From Ancylobacter sp. Lp-2 (GTDB lineage Bacteria > Pseudomonadota > Alphaproteobacteria > Rhizobiales > Xanthobacteraceae), in assembly GCF_020523795.1 (NCBI RefSeq), contig NZ_JAJALI010000001.1, positions 620,001 to 684,000 on the forward strand: a DNA stretch of 64,000 nucleotides, given 5' to 3'. A program made the position numbers and the translations under genes. The number at the start of each line of letters is the position of its first letter. The first letter of the stretch is position 1. The notes under the pieces were generated by a model. That model was given only the letters and a program-made list of their open reading frames with translations. It did not search any database and had not been told where the DNA came from. Positions 18,156-26,463 of this stretch are shown here, in pieces.

Positions 18156-19046
18156 ATGACCCTCGAACAGCTGCGCATCTTCGTCGCCGTCGCCGCGCGC
18201 CAGCATGTCACCAAGGGGGCGGCCGACCTCAACCTCACCCAGTCGGCCACCAGCGCCGCCATCGCGGCGCTGGAAGCGCGCTACGCCACCCGGCTGTTCG
18301 ACCGTATCGGGCGGCGCATCGAGCTCACCGAGGCCGGCCGGCTGTTCCTCGTCGAGGCCAAGGCGGTGCTGGCGCAGGCGGCGGCGGCCGAGAAGGTGCT
18401 GGCCGATCTCTCCGGCCTCGTCCATGGCGCGCTCAGCCTTGCCGCCAGCCAGACCATCGCCGGCTACTGGCTGCCGCGGCAGGTCGAGCGGTTCCGCGTC
18501 CGCCATCCCGGCATCTCCGTGGCCATCGCGGTCGGCAACACCGATTTCGTCGCCGGGCAGGTGCGGCTCGGCGACGCCGATCTCGGCTTTGCCGAGGGCG
18601 AGCTCGACGATGCCGCGCTGGCGGTGCTGCCGGTGGCCGAGGACGAGATGGTGCTGGTGACGCCGGTCACCCATCCCTGGGCCTGGCGCCCGCCCAGCGC
18701 GCCGGAGCAGCTGCTCGCCGGCCCCTGGGTGCTGCGCGAGCCGGGCTCGGGCACCCGCGCGGTGCTGGAAGCCCATCTCGCCAGCCTGGGCCTGGCGGCG
18801 GAGCGGCTGAACGTCGCTCTGGAATATCCCTCCAACGAGGCGGTGCGGGCGGCGGTGGAGGCCGGCAGCGGCGTTACCGTACTGTCCCGCCGGGTAGCGG
18901 CCGCCGCCATCCGCGCCGGCACGCTCGCCGAGATCGCCTTCCCGCTGCCGCCGCGCCGCTTCCTCGCGCTGCGCCACAAGGAGCGCTACCGCACCCGGGC
19001 GGCGCAGGCCTTTCTCGACCTCGTCACGGAAGCCGACGGCGACTAG
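18156..19046 (+). CDS. LysR-family transcriptional regulator (YeiE/CysB-like)
   Basis: A 296-residue LysR regulator: N-terminal winged helix EQLRIFVAVAARQHVTKGAA, recognition helix TQSATSAAIAALEARY, then a substrate-binding-like effector domain from about residue 90. It starts 19 bases after the exporter gene, in the same direction, so the two are probably co-transcribed rather than divergent. The pairing with a YeiH-type exporter matches the yeiE/yeiH pairing of enterobacteria. The likely effector is an oxyanion such as sulfite, which is inferred from the neighbour. The stop TAG forms the first three bases of a palindromic repeat. Confidence 0.88.
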   Translation: MTLEQLRIFVAVAARQHVTKGAADLNLTQSATSAAIAALEARYATRLFDRIGRRIELTEAGRLFLVEAKAVLAQAAAAEKVLADLSGLVHGALSLAASQTIAGYWLPRQVERFRVRHPGISVAIAVGNTDFVAGQVRLGDADLGFAEGELDDAALAVLPVAEDEMVLVTPVTHPWAWRPPSAPEQLLAGPWVLREPGSGTRAVLEAHLASLGLAAERLNVALEYPSNEAVRAAVEAGSGVTVLSRRVAAAAIRAGTLAEIAFPLPPRRFLALRHKERYRTRAAQAFLDLVTEADGD

Positions 19047-19094
19047 AGCGTTTTCGAGCGAAGTGGAATCCGGTTCGCGTGAAGAAAACGCGTC
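19044..19094. repeat. Rhizobiales-type intergenic palindromic repeat (GCGTTTTC...GAAAACGC)
   Basis: An imperfect 51-base palindrome with GCGTTTTC at 19049-19056 and GAAAACGC at the far end and a CCGGTTCGCG core. I know this form (TAGAGC..., AAGTGGAATCCGGTT...) as a dispersed intergenic element in Rhizobiales genomes. Related palindromes occur at 39531 and 51421. Confidence 0.75.
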
Positions 19095-19121
19095 CGAACA
19101 AAACCCGCCGGCGTGGCCGGC

Positions 19122-19595
19122 TCACTCGCCGATCGGCAGCCCCTGCGCGTGCTTCACCTGGCCGAGCGCGAAGCTCGATTCGATCGAGGCGACGCCCTCC
19201 AGCCGGGTCAGCGTCCGCTTGAGGAAGGCCTCATAGGCCGGCAGATCCTTCACCACGATGCGCAGCAGGTAGTCGCGCTGCCCGGTCATCAGGTAGCACT
19301 CGACGATCTCCGGCCAGCGCATGATCGCCTTGGCGAAGCGGTCGAGCTCCTCCTCGCGCTGGCGCTCCAGCTTGATCGAGGCGAAGACGCTGATCGGCAG
19401 CCCGACCTTGTCCTGGTCGATCACCGCGACATAGCGCTTGATCACCCCGGCCGCCTCCAGCTGGCGCACCCGCCGGGCGCAGGGCGAGGGCGACAGCCCG
19501 ACCAGCGCGCTCAGCTGCTCCATGGTGGCGTGCGCGTCCGCCTGCAGCGCGGCGAGGATTTTGCGATCGATGGCGTCGAGGGCGATCTCGGTCAT
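19122..19595 (-). CDS. Lrp/AsnC-family transcriptional regulator
   Basis: A 157-residue Lrp/AsnC protein. The N-terminal HTH is DAIDRKILAALQADAHATME with LSPSPCARRVRQLEAAGVI as recognition segment, and the C-terminal RAM domain carries MTGQRDYLLRIVVKDLPAYE. Such proteins sense amino acids or their keto acids. It is divergent from a homodimeric 2-oxoacid dehydrogenase E1 gene with 138 bases between, containing a dyad. In Pseudomonas the Lrp-type MdeR controls mdeB, a relative of this E1, so the pair may form a similar regulator-target unit for 2-ketobutyrate or another amino-acid-derived keto acid. Confidence 0.92.
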   Translation of the reverse strand: MTEIALDAIDRKILAALQADAHATMEQLSALVGLSPSPCARRVRQLEAAGVIKRYVAVIDQDKVGLPISVFASIKLERQREEELDRFAKAIMRWPEIVECYLMTGQRDYLLRIVVKDLPAYEAFLKRTLTRLEGVASIESSFALGQVKHAQGLPIGE

Positions 19596-19650
19596 ATCCA
19601 GCCATATCAGGCAAAATAATTAGCGTATCCAGCCAATATGGCTCGCTTTC
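19595..19650. promoter_or_regulatory. Divergent Lrp/E1 control region with dyad AGCCA-ATA-TGGCT
   Basis: AGCCAATATGGCT at 19631-19643 is a perfect 5-base dyad; a similar half, CCAGCCATAT, occurs at 19598-19607, and ATCCAGCCA is repeated at 19596-19604 and 19627-19635. Repeated AT-centred dyads between divergent genes fit Lrp/AsnC-type binding sites. The -35/-10 elements are not clear. Confidence 0.55.
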
Positions 19651-19733
19651 GCGCCCGAGAATAGCTGCAACCGTGCCGTGCGCGGGCGTACTGTCTTCCC
19701 TCGGCATGCCGGAGAGAGCACCGGAGAAGGAAG

Positions 19734-22154
19734 ATGGCGGCGCAACGGGCGGAAGGCCGGGAGAACCCCCGGCAAGCGGCAGAAGCGGAACTCGCGGAGC
19801 TGGAGAAGAAGCTGCTCTGGCTGGCGACGTGGACCATCCACAACGCCAACCATGTCCGGCCGAACGTCGACGGGCTGAAAGTGGGCGGCCATCAGGCCTC
19901 CTCCGCCTCGCTCGCCACCATCATGGCGGCGCTCTATCTCAAGGCGCTGCGCCCGGAGGACCGGGTGGCGGTGAAGCCGCATGCCAGCCCGGTGTTCCAC
20001 GCCATCCAGTATCTGTTCGGCCACCAGAGCTGCGAGAAGCTGGAGAATTTCCGTGGCTACAAGGGCGCGCAGTCCTATCCCTCGCGCACCAAGGACGTCG
20101 ACGACGTCGATTTCTCCACCGGCTCGGTCGGCCTCGGCGTCGCCCAGACCTTGTTCGCCTCGCTGGTGCAGGACTTTTTGCGTGCCAAGGATCTCGGTCA
20201 CGGCCCGGAGGGCAAGATGGTCGCCCTGGTCGGCGATGCCGAGATGGACGAAGGCAACATCTTCGAGGCCCTGCTCGAAGGCTGGAAGCACGGCCTGCGC
20301 AATTGCTGGTGGGTGGTCGACTATAACCGCCAGAGCCTCGACGCCGTGGTGCGCGAGGGGCTGTGGCAGCGGCTCGAGCAGATCTTCCGCAATTTCGGCT
20401 GGGACGTCGTCATCCTGAAATACGGGTCGCTGCAACAGGCCGCCTTCGCCGAGCCGGGCGGAGAGGCGCTGCGCCGCTTCATCGACACCTGCCCGAACCA
20501 GCTCTATTCCGCCCTCACCTTCCAGGGCGGCAAGGCCTGGCGCAAGCGCCTCCTCGATGAGATCGGCGACCAGGGGGCCGTCACCGCATTGATCGAGCGC
20601 CGCTCCGACGAGGAGCTGGCGCGGCTGATGACCAATCTCGGCGGCCACGACCTTGCTTCGCTCACCGCCGCCTTCGAGGCGGCGCGCCAGCATGACCGGC
20701 CAGTCTGCTTCATCGCCTACACCATCAAGGGCTACGGCCTGCCGCTCGCCGGCCACAAGGACAATCACGCGGGGCTGATGACCCCGGCGCAGATGGAGGA
20801 TTTCCGCGCCCGCCATGCCATCCGGCCCGGCCATGAATGGGAGCCGTTCGAGGGCCTTGCCCTGCCCGCCGAACGGCTGAAGGCCTTCCTCGACGCCGCC
20901 CCGTTCAACGCCAAGGGCACGCGCCGCCACGAGGCGCCGACGCTGGCGCTGCCGGCGCGCCTCGACGTCGCCCTGCAGCCGACGATGTCGACGCAGCAGG
21001 GCTTCGGCCTGTTGATGCACGAGATCGCCAAGCGCGACGATGATTTCGCCGCCCGAATCGTCACCACCTCGCCGGATGTGACGGTGTCCACCAATCTCGG
21101 CGCCTTCGTGAACCGGCGCGGCCTGTTCGCCCGGGAATCCATGGCCGACACCTTCAAGCGGGAGCGCATTCCCTCGACCTTCAACTGGGAATTCTCGCCG
21201 AAGGGCCAGCACATGGAGCTCGGCATCGCCGAGATGAACCTGTTCCTCATGCTCTCGGCGCTCGGACTGTCGCATTCGCTGTTCGGCGAGCGGCTGCTGC
21301 CGGTGGGCACGCTCTATGATCCGTTCATCGAGCGCGGCCTCGATGCGCTCAACTATGCCTGCTACCAGGACGCCCGCTTCCTCATCGCCGCCACGCCGTC
21401 GGGTGTGACGCTGGCGCCGGAGGGCGGCGCGCACCAGTCGATCGCCACGCCGCTGATCGGCATGGCGCAGGACGGGCTCGCCAGCTTCGAGCCGGCCTTC
21501 GTCGACGAGCTCGCGGTGATCCTGCGCTTCGCCTTCGACTACATGCAGCGCTCCGGCTCCGCGACCACCGAGGCGAATGGCCTCGCCGACGCGCAGGGCG
21601 GCGCCGCCTATCTGCGCCTGTCCACCCGGACCATCGAGCAGCCGCGCCGCGCCATGGACGAGGTGCTGGCCGCCGACATCGTCGCCGGCGGCTACTGGCT
21701 GCGCCGGCCGGGGCCGAACGCCCAGGTCGTCGTCGCCTATGCCGGGGCGCTGGCGCCGGAGGCCATCGAGGCGGTCGGCCTGATCGCCGAGGACCGCCGC
21801 GACGTCGGGCTCTTGGCCGTCACCTCCGCCGACCGGCTGCATGCCGGCTGGACCGGCGCCCAGCGCCTGCGCGAGCGCGGCGAAGCGGGGGAGGCGCATG
21901 TCGAGCGGCTATTGGCCGACGTGCCCGGTCATTGCGCCCTCGTCACCGTCATCGACGGCCATCCGGCGACGCTCGGCTGGCTCGGCGCGGTGCATGGCCA
22001 CCGGGTGCGGGCGCTCGGGGTGGAGCGCTTCGGCCAGACCGGCACGCTGGCCGATCTCTACCGCCATTACGGCATCGACGCCCAGGGCATCGTGCGCGCC
22101 ACGCAGGCGATGACCCCCGGCCGGCCGATCCGGCATCTGCGCGCGGTGGGGTGA
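19734..22154 (+). CDS. Homodimeric 2-oxoacid dehydrogenase E1 component (AceE/MdeB-like, thiamine diphosphate)
   Basis: An 806-residue transketolase-type protein resembling pyruvate dehydrogenase E1 (AceE, about 890) and the 2-ketobutyrate dehydrogenase MdeB of Pseudomonas. The N-terminal half has HASPVFHAIQYLFG, STGSVGLGVAQTLFASLVQD and the thiamine-diphosphate motif GDAEMDEGNIFEALLE with VDYNRQSLDA; the middle has GHKDNHAGLM and the pyrimidine-domain region HMELGIAEMNLFLMLSALGL. It decarboxylates a 2-oxo acid and passes the acyl group to an E2 lipoyl protein; no E2 or E3 is in the window. The divergent Lrp regulator suggests control by an amino acid. The ATG lies after GGAGAAGGAAG. Confidence 0.88.
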   Translation: MAAQRAEGRENPRQAAEAELAELEKKLLWLATWTIHNANHVRPNVDGLKVGGHQASSASLATIMAALYLKALRPEDRVAVKPHASPVFHAIQYLFGHQSCEKLENFRGYKGAQSYPSRTKDVDDVDFSTGSVGLGVAQTLFASLVQDFLRAKDLGHGPEGKMVALVGDAEMDEGNIFEALLEGWKHGLRNCWWVVDYNRQSLDAVVREGLWQRLEQIFRNFGWDVVILKYGSLQQAAFAEPGGEALRRFIDTCPNQLYSALTFQGGKAWRKRLLDEIGDQGAVTALIERRSDEELARLMTNLGGHDLASLTAAFEAARQHDRPVCFIAYTIKGYGLPLAGHKDNHAGLMTPAQMEDFRARHAIRPGHEWEPFEGLALPAERLKAFLDAAPFNAKGTRRHEAPTLALPARLDVALQPTMSTQQGFGLLMHEIAKRDDDFAARIVTTSPDVTVSTNLGAFVNRRGLFARESMADTFKRERIPSTFNWEFSPKGQHMELGIAEMNLFLMLSALGLSHSLFGERLLPVGTLYDPFIERGLDALNYACYQDARFLIAATPSGVTLAPEGGAHQSIATPLIGMAQDGLASFEPAFVDELAVILRFAFDYMQRSGSATTEANGLADAQGGAAYLRLSTRTIEQPRRAMDEVLAADIVAGGYWLRRPGPNAQVVVAYAGALAPEAIEAVGLIAEDRRDVGLLAVTSADRLHAGWTGAQRLRERGEAGEAHVERLLADVPGHCALVTVIDGHPATLGWLGAVHGHRVRALGVERFGQTGTLADLYRHYGIDAQGIVRATQAMTPGRPIRHLRAVG

Positions 22155-22169
22155 GGCTGTGGGGGCGGC

Positions 22170-23099
22170 TCAGCGCCGCCCGCTCAGCACGATGGCGATG
22201 CTGGCGAGCACGACGGCGAGGCCGGCGAGCGACACCGGCGCGATCTCCTCGCCCAGCATCAGCCAGCCGAGCAGCACGCCGACGATCGGGTTCACATAGG
22301 CGAAGGTGGTGGCGATCACCGGGCTGAAGGCACCGATCACCCTTATGTACGAGGTCAGCCCGATCACAGAGGCGAACACGATCAGGAAGCCGAAGGCCAG
22401 CCATTGGTGCAGGCTCGGCATGTCCGGCAGCGGCGCGTGCTCGCCGGCGGCGATCGTCGACAGCACCAGCGACGCGGCGAGGAATTGCGCCGTCGCTGCC
22501 CATTCCGGCCGCATCCGCTGCATCAGCGGCCGCTGCACGATGGTGCCGAGCGACCAGCTCAGCCCGGCGCCGACCAGCAGCAGCACGGTGAGGCCGGCAT
22601 AGCCCGGCTCGATGATCGCCGCGCGCGTGCCGATCAGCGTCGGCGAGACCACCAGGAACAGCCCGCCGAGGCCGAGCGCCAGCCCCAGCAACGTCCGTCG
22701 CGCCGGCAGGGTGCGCGCGACGACCAGTTCCAGCAGGCAGCTCCACAGCGGGATGGCGCCCATCGACATGACGATGAAGCTGGAGGCGGCGTGCCGCGAG
22801 GCGAGGGTGGCGAGGCCGTTGCCGCCGACCCACATCAGGACGCCGCTGACCGTGCACAGCGCGATGTCGCGCCAGGTCAGACGCGGCACCCTCTTGGTCC
22901 GGGCGAGCGCCACCAGGCCGATCAGCAGCGTCGCGCCCCACATGCGCGTCGATTGCAGCTGCGGCACGGTGATCGCCGCCGGGCCGGAAATGCAGATCTT
23001 CACCGCCAGATAGGAGCCGCCCCAGACGAGGTAGATGGCGATGAGGTGGCCATAGGCGGAGAGCGGGATGCCGGGGCGGTCGGCGGGGGTGGAAGCCAT
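22170..23099 (-). CDS. DMT-superfamily (EamA) transporter
   Basis: A 309-residue membrane protein with ten predicted helices in two EamA repeats. Signature stretches are IAIYLVWGGSYLAVKI at the N-terminus and IGAFSPVIATTFAYVNPIVG followed by GWLMLGEEI near the end. Members mostly export amino acids or other metabolites. The start is the ATG giving a normal N-terminus; in-frame upstream codons to 23363 are Arg/Ala-rich and rejected. It is convergent with the E1 gene, whose stop is 15 bases away, so no shared control is implied. Confidence 0.87.
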   Translation of the reverse strand: MASTPADRPGIPLSAYGHLIAIYLVWGGSYLAVKICISGPAAITVPQLQSTRMWGATLLIGLVALARTKRVPRLTWRDIALCTVSGVLMWVGGNGLATLASRHAASSFIVMSMGAIPLWSCLLELVVARTLPARRTLLGLALGLGGLFLVVSPTLIGTRAAIIEPGYAGLTVLLLVGAGLSWSLGTIVQRPLMQRMRPEWAATAQFLAASLVLSTIAAGEHAPLPDMPSLHQWLAFGFLIVFASVIGLTSYIRVIGAFSPVIATTFAYVNPIVGVLLGWLMLGEEIAPVSLAGLAVVLASIAIVLSGRR

Positions 23100-23531
23100 G
23101 ATGCGGAAGGAGCCTGTCGGTAGGTGACGCGTGCGGTCCGACGCCTGCGCGGCCTGCTTCTCCTTCGCTGCCTTTCCGCGCGGGTGGCGGAAGGGCCGGC
23201 ACGGCAGGGCGCGGGAAGGCGCGGTGCGGTCGGCTGGTCGGCGACGGTGGCGCGGGCCGGACCGATGCCGGACGCGGCGGAGCCATCCCACAGCTTGGCG
23301 GGCGCGGCAAATGATAGCTGAGGATGACGCAAGGTCATTTTCGCGCCGGCTCCGGCCCGCCATGGCCGGATCGGCGGGGCGTGACGGGACACCTGGCCGG
23401 CCTTCGCGCCGGGCAGGGCGCCGTCCGCCGATCCATCTACTTTGCTGATGGCCGACCGGAAAATTATTCGTTTCTGTCGCCCACGACAGGGCTGTATTTC
23501 TGGCGTTCCCTCTGGTCGCCGGGATGATCGC
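23100..23531. other. 432-base divergent intergenic region between the DMT and MFS transporter genes
   Basis: No gene seen. An AT-richer stretch at 23440-23500 lies upstream of the MFS gene and contains CTGTCG-CCCA-CGACAG at 23475-23490, a 6-base inverted repeat that could be an operator. No clear promoter hexamers. Confidence 0.4.
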
Positions 23532-24773
23532 ATGTCCGCCTCCCCCATCTCCGCTTCAGGCATGGCGCGGCGCGCGCCGCTCATCATCGTGCTGTGTGGC
23601 TGCCTCATCGCCATGCTCACCTTCGGGCCGCGGGCGTCTTCCGGAATCTTCCTGCTGCCGATGACGCATGAATATGGCTGGGGGCGCGACACGTTCGGCC
23701 TCGCCATCGCCATCCAGAACCTGCTCTGGGGGCTGGGGACGCCCTTTGCCGGTGCCATCGCCGATCGCTACGGGGTCGCCCGCGTGCTGTGCGTCGGGGC
23801 ACTGCTCTATGCCGCCGGTCTCGCGATGATGGCTTATGCCTCGACGCCGGGCCTGCTGCACCTTTCCGCCGGCGTCATCGTCGGCTTCGGCCTGTCGGGC
23901 TGCTCGTTCAACATCGTGCTGGCGGCCTTCGGCAAGATGCTGCCGGATCGCTGGCGGCCGATGGCGTTCGGCGCCGGCACCGCCGCCGGCTCGTTCGGCC
24001 AGTTCCTGTTCCCGCCGCTGGCCGCCGGCCTCATCGGCACCGTCGGCTGGCAGGAGACGCTGATCGTGTTCGGCGGCGCCATGCTGATGGTGATGCCGCT
24101 CGCCGTCGCGCTGATGAGCCCGCCGCGCGCCGCCGCCGTAACCACCGAGGAGCCGAAGCAGACCATCGGCGCCGCGCTTGGCCAGGCCTTCAGCCATCCG
24201 AGCTATGTGTTCCTGGTGCTCGGCTTCTTCACCTGCGGCTTCCAGCTGGCCTTCGTCACCACCCATCTGCCGGCCTATCTCACCGATCGCGGCCTCTCCA
24301 TCACCATTGGCGGCTGGACGCTGGCGGTGATCGGCCTCGCCAACATGGTGGGCTCGCTCTCCTCGGGCTGGATGTCGGCGCGCTTCTCCCGCCGGCTGCT
24401 GCTCGCCTGGATCTATTTCGCCCGTGGCGTCGTCATCATCGCCTTCATCCTGCTGCCGGCCAGCCCGGTGACGTCCATCGGCTTCGGCATCGCCATCGGG
24501 CTGTTGTGGCTGTCCACCGTGCCGCCGACCTCCGGCCTGGTGATGCTGATGTTCGGTACCCGCTACCTCGCCATGCTCTACGGCTTCGCCTTCTTCAGCC
24601 ACCAGGTCGGCGGCTTCCTCGGCGTGTGGCTGGGTGGCCTGCTCTACGAGAAGCTCGGCTCCTACGATCTGGTCTGGTGGCTGTCGGTGGCGCTGTCCTT
24701 CGCCTCGGCGGTGATCAACCTGCCGATCGTCGAGCGTCCGGTGGCCGAGCGCCGCCATCCCGCGGCCGCCTGA
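23532..24773 (+). CDS. MFS transporter, monocarboxylate/oxalate-formate-antiporter type
   Basis: A 413-residue major-facilitator protein with twelve hydrophobic helices. The loop between helices 2 and 3 is AGAIADRYGVARVLCVG, and RPMAFGAGTAAGSFGQFLFP and LWLSTVPPTSGLVMLMFGTR resemble OFA-family monocarboxylate and oxalate carriers. The ATG at 23532 starts just ahead of the first helix; an in-frame extension upstream is unlikely. It is divergent from the DMT transporter and followed by a perfect hairpin. The substrate is unknown; small mono- or dicarboxylates are the usual ligands of the group. Confidence 0.88.
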   Translation: MSASPISASGMARRAPLIIVLCGCLIAMLTFGPRASSGIFLLPMTHEYGWGRDTFGLAIAIQNLLWGLGTPFAGAIADRYGVARVLCVGALLYAAGLAMMAYASTPGLLHLSAGVIVGFGLSGCSFNIVLAAFGKMLPDRWRPMAFGAGTAAGSFGQFLFPPLAAGLIGTVGWQETLIVFGGAMLMVMPLAVALMSPPRAAAVTTEEPKQTIGAALGQAFSHPSYVFLVLGFFTCGFQLAFVTTHLPAYLTDRGLSITIGGWTLAVIGLANMVGSLSSGWMSARFSRRLLLAWIYFARGVVIIAFILLPASPVTSIGFGIAIGLLWLSTVPPTSGLVMLMFGTRYLAMLYGFAFFSHQVGGFLGVWLGGLLYEKLGSYDLVWWLSVALSFASAVINLPIVERPVAERRHPAAA

Positions 24774-24795
24774 AACCCCGTCGTGACCGGCCCGG

Positions 24796-24815
24796 CAGGC
24801 CGCGTTGGCGGCCTG
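24796..24815 (+). terminator. Hairpin after the MFS gene (weak terminator)
   Basis: CAGGCCGC (24796-24803) pairs with GCGGCCTG (24808-24815) around GTTG, 22 bases after the stop. Only two Ts follow, so it may act as an mRNA 3' end rather than a strong intrinsic terminator. Confidence 0.45.
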
Positions 24816-25028
24816 TTAACCATCCCGGGCGCATGCTGTGCGGCAAGGCGTCGGCACGGGGGCGGCCGTGGCGCGGCGTAGCATTCCTGCAACAGGTTTG
24901 TTGCCGCGTGCCCTGCTGCGGTGCCGGGTTCCGGCCCGGCCCTTGCGGGAGGCGGCCTTCGCGACGCATCGTGACCGGGCGGTTCTCCGGGGCTTGGGGG
25001 AGCGCTCCATCTGATGGAAGGGTTTCGG

Positions 25029-25511
25029 ATGCGGATCACCACCGTTCTGCTGTCTGCAGCTGCGTTCACCGCTGGCGCGGCCGGGCTGTCGTCGGCCGCC
25101 TCGGCCGAGCAATTGACGCCGCAGGCGGCCGAGCGCTTCGTGATGGGGCGCACCTTCTCCTATAGCTGCTACGAGGGCACGGTCGGTTCCGGCCGCGTGC
25201 TGAAGGACGGTTCGGTGGCCGGCACCATCCAGGTGCGCGGCAAGGGCAATGCCCGCTATGTGGCCCTGCCCGCCGGTACGGTGCAGACCTCCTCGGAGAA
25301 GGTCTGCGCCAAGCTGAAGGGCGTCGCCTTCCAGCCCTGCTTCGAGCTGGAGAAGACCGCAGGGGATGCCTTCCGGGGCAATCTCGCCGGCTTCGACAAG
25401 ATGTGGTGCGAGTTCAAGCGCGGCGGCAGCGGCCGCACCCGGCTGGTGGAACGGGGGAGGAAGACCTCCGACACCGGCACCAAGACCGCCCAGATCGACG
25501 GCGTTCACTGA
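25029..25511 (+). CDS. Small secreted protein of unknown function with four cysteines
   Basis: About 160 residues with a clear signal peptide (MRITTVLLSAAAFTAGAAGL, cleavage after SAASA). The mature part has MGRTFSYSCYEGTVGSGRV, an all-beta-looking segment of alternating residues, and four Cys (SYSCY, EKVCAK, FQPCFE, MWCEF), which could form two disulfides in the periplasm. An ATG five codons upstream is possible, but the chosen one follows GGAAGGG at good spacing. No family recognised; short orphan proteins of this layout occur in Rhizobiales. It stands alone between an MFS transporter and a DoxX gene. Confidence 0.7.
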   Translation: MRITTVLLSAAAFTAGAAGLSSAASAEQLTPQAAERFVMGRTFSYSCYEGTVGSGRVLKDGSVAGTIQVRGKGNARYVALPAGTVQTSSEKVCAKLKGVAFQPCFELEKTAGDAFRGNLAGFDKMWCEFKRGGSGRTRLVERGRKTSDTGTKTAQIDGVH

Positions 25512-25928
25512 TCGAAGCCCTTCAACGATCGCAGCCCTGCAATGATCCAAGACGGGCCGATCCAGGACCGGTCTTGGCGCCGCCCCGCCGGAAGCATCCC
25601 GCCGCGGTATGCGTAGCCGCTCCGGACAGCCCGCCAGGCGCGGCCGGGCCGTCTTTCAGGCGGCAAGGGCTGTGCCGCTGGCCCCGGCGCGGGATGAGGC
25701 CTCCGCCCCGCCGGCGCCAACCCAATCCCTGCCGTCCGAAGGGCTCAAACGGTCATCAGACAGCTTTGAGGGGCAACGCCGCCGTTTCAGGTAGATGGCG
25801 CATCGGTCCGATATTGCAAATTAGCAATATCGGTTGAGATTTTCCGGCTATCGCGTGCTTTCATGCGATGGGTTACCTCTGGTGCACGGTTACTTCACCC
25901 CATCGCACCAGACACGGAACTCACCACC
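25512..25928. other. 417-base intergenic region upstream of the DoxX gene
   Basis: No gene in it. The first 280 bases look like ordinary GC-rich spacer. The last 130 become AT-rich and hold the 26-base palindrome described separately; the DoxX promoter is presumably here, with TTGAGA at 25834-25839 a possible -35. Confidence 0.4.
25808..25833. promoter_or_regulatory. Perfect 10-base inverted repeat, operator candidate for the DoxX gene
   Basis: CCGATATTGC (25808-25817) and GCAATATCGG (25824-25833) are exact complements around AAATTA, 95 bases ahead of the DoxX start and directly before a TTGAGA -35-like element. The size and AT-rich centre fit a dimeric repressor or a LysR-type site. No regulator gene adjoins it. 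Confidence 0.6.
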
Positions 25929-26351
25929 ATGCTCGACACTCGCTCCGCCCCCTATGGCGTCTTCATCCTGCGCGTCGCCCTCGGCCTCATGTGGATCTCG
26001 CACGCGCTGATGAAGTATGTCGTCTTCACCGTCGCCGGTTTCGCTGGTTATCTCGACAGCCTCGGCATGCCCGGCGCGCTCGCCGGCCCGGTCATCCTCG
26101 CCGAGCTGATCGGCGGCGTGCTCATCGTCGCCGGTCTTTATGCCCGTCACGTCGCCCTGGTCATGATCCCGGTCATGGTCGGCGCCATGAGCGCGCATCT
26201 CGGCAATGGCTGGCTGTTCTCGGTCCCCGGCGGCGGCTGGGAATATCCCGCCTTCCTGATCGCCACTTCCTTCGCCCTGTGGCTGCTCGGCGACGGTGCC
26301 TTCGCGCTGCGCTCGCGCCCGCTGCTGTTCGCCCGCGCTGCCAACGCCTGA
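25929..26351 (+). CDS. DoxX family membrane protein
   Basis: A 140-residue protein with four hydrophobic helices, of the DoxX/DoxD family. It starts APYGVFILRVALGLMWISHA and continues with FAGYLDSLGMPGALAGPVIL, then GLYARHVALVMIPVMVGAMS, typical spacing for the family. DoxX proteins are inner-membrane components tied to oxidative stress, thiol balance or quinone-linked oxidation, mostly uncharacterised. The start is the ATG at 25929 because the upstream extension is not conserved-looking. A strong palindrome upstream suggests it is a regulated single gene. Confidence 0.85.
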   Translation: MLDTRSAPYGVFILRVALGLMWISHALMKYVVFTVAGFAGYLDSLGMPGALAGPVILAELIGGVLIVAGLYARHVALVMIPVMVGAMSAHLGNGWLFSVPGGGWEYPAFLIATSFALWLLGDGAFALRSRPLLFARAANA

Positions 26352-26382
26352 ACACCCGACGCCTGAACACCGCTCAAACGCA

Positions 26383-26418
26383 CATCGCCGGCCAGGTGAC
26401 GCTACCTGGCCGGCGATG
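26383..26418. terminator. Bidirectional terminator between convergent DoxX and TPR genes
   Basis: A perfect 15-base stem: CATCGCCGGCCAGGT (26383-26397) against ACCTGGCCGGCGATG (26404-26418), loop GACGCT. It lies between two convergent stops. T-richness after the stem is modest in both directions (CTGTTT and GCGTTT). Confidence 0.75.
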
Positions 26419-26463
26419 CTGTTTCACAGGAGGCCCGGAAGCCTCCGTTCCGTTCCGCCGCGT

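Noticed and set aside
19620-22000. A long minus-strand open frame opposite the E1 gene
   Set aside because: High GC content leaves the opposite frame open; the E1 protein has clear motifs, the antisense has none.
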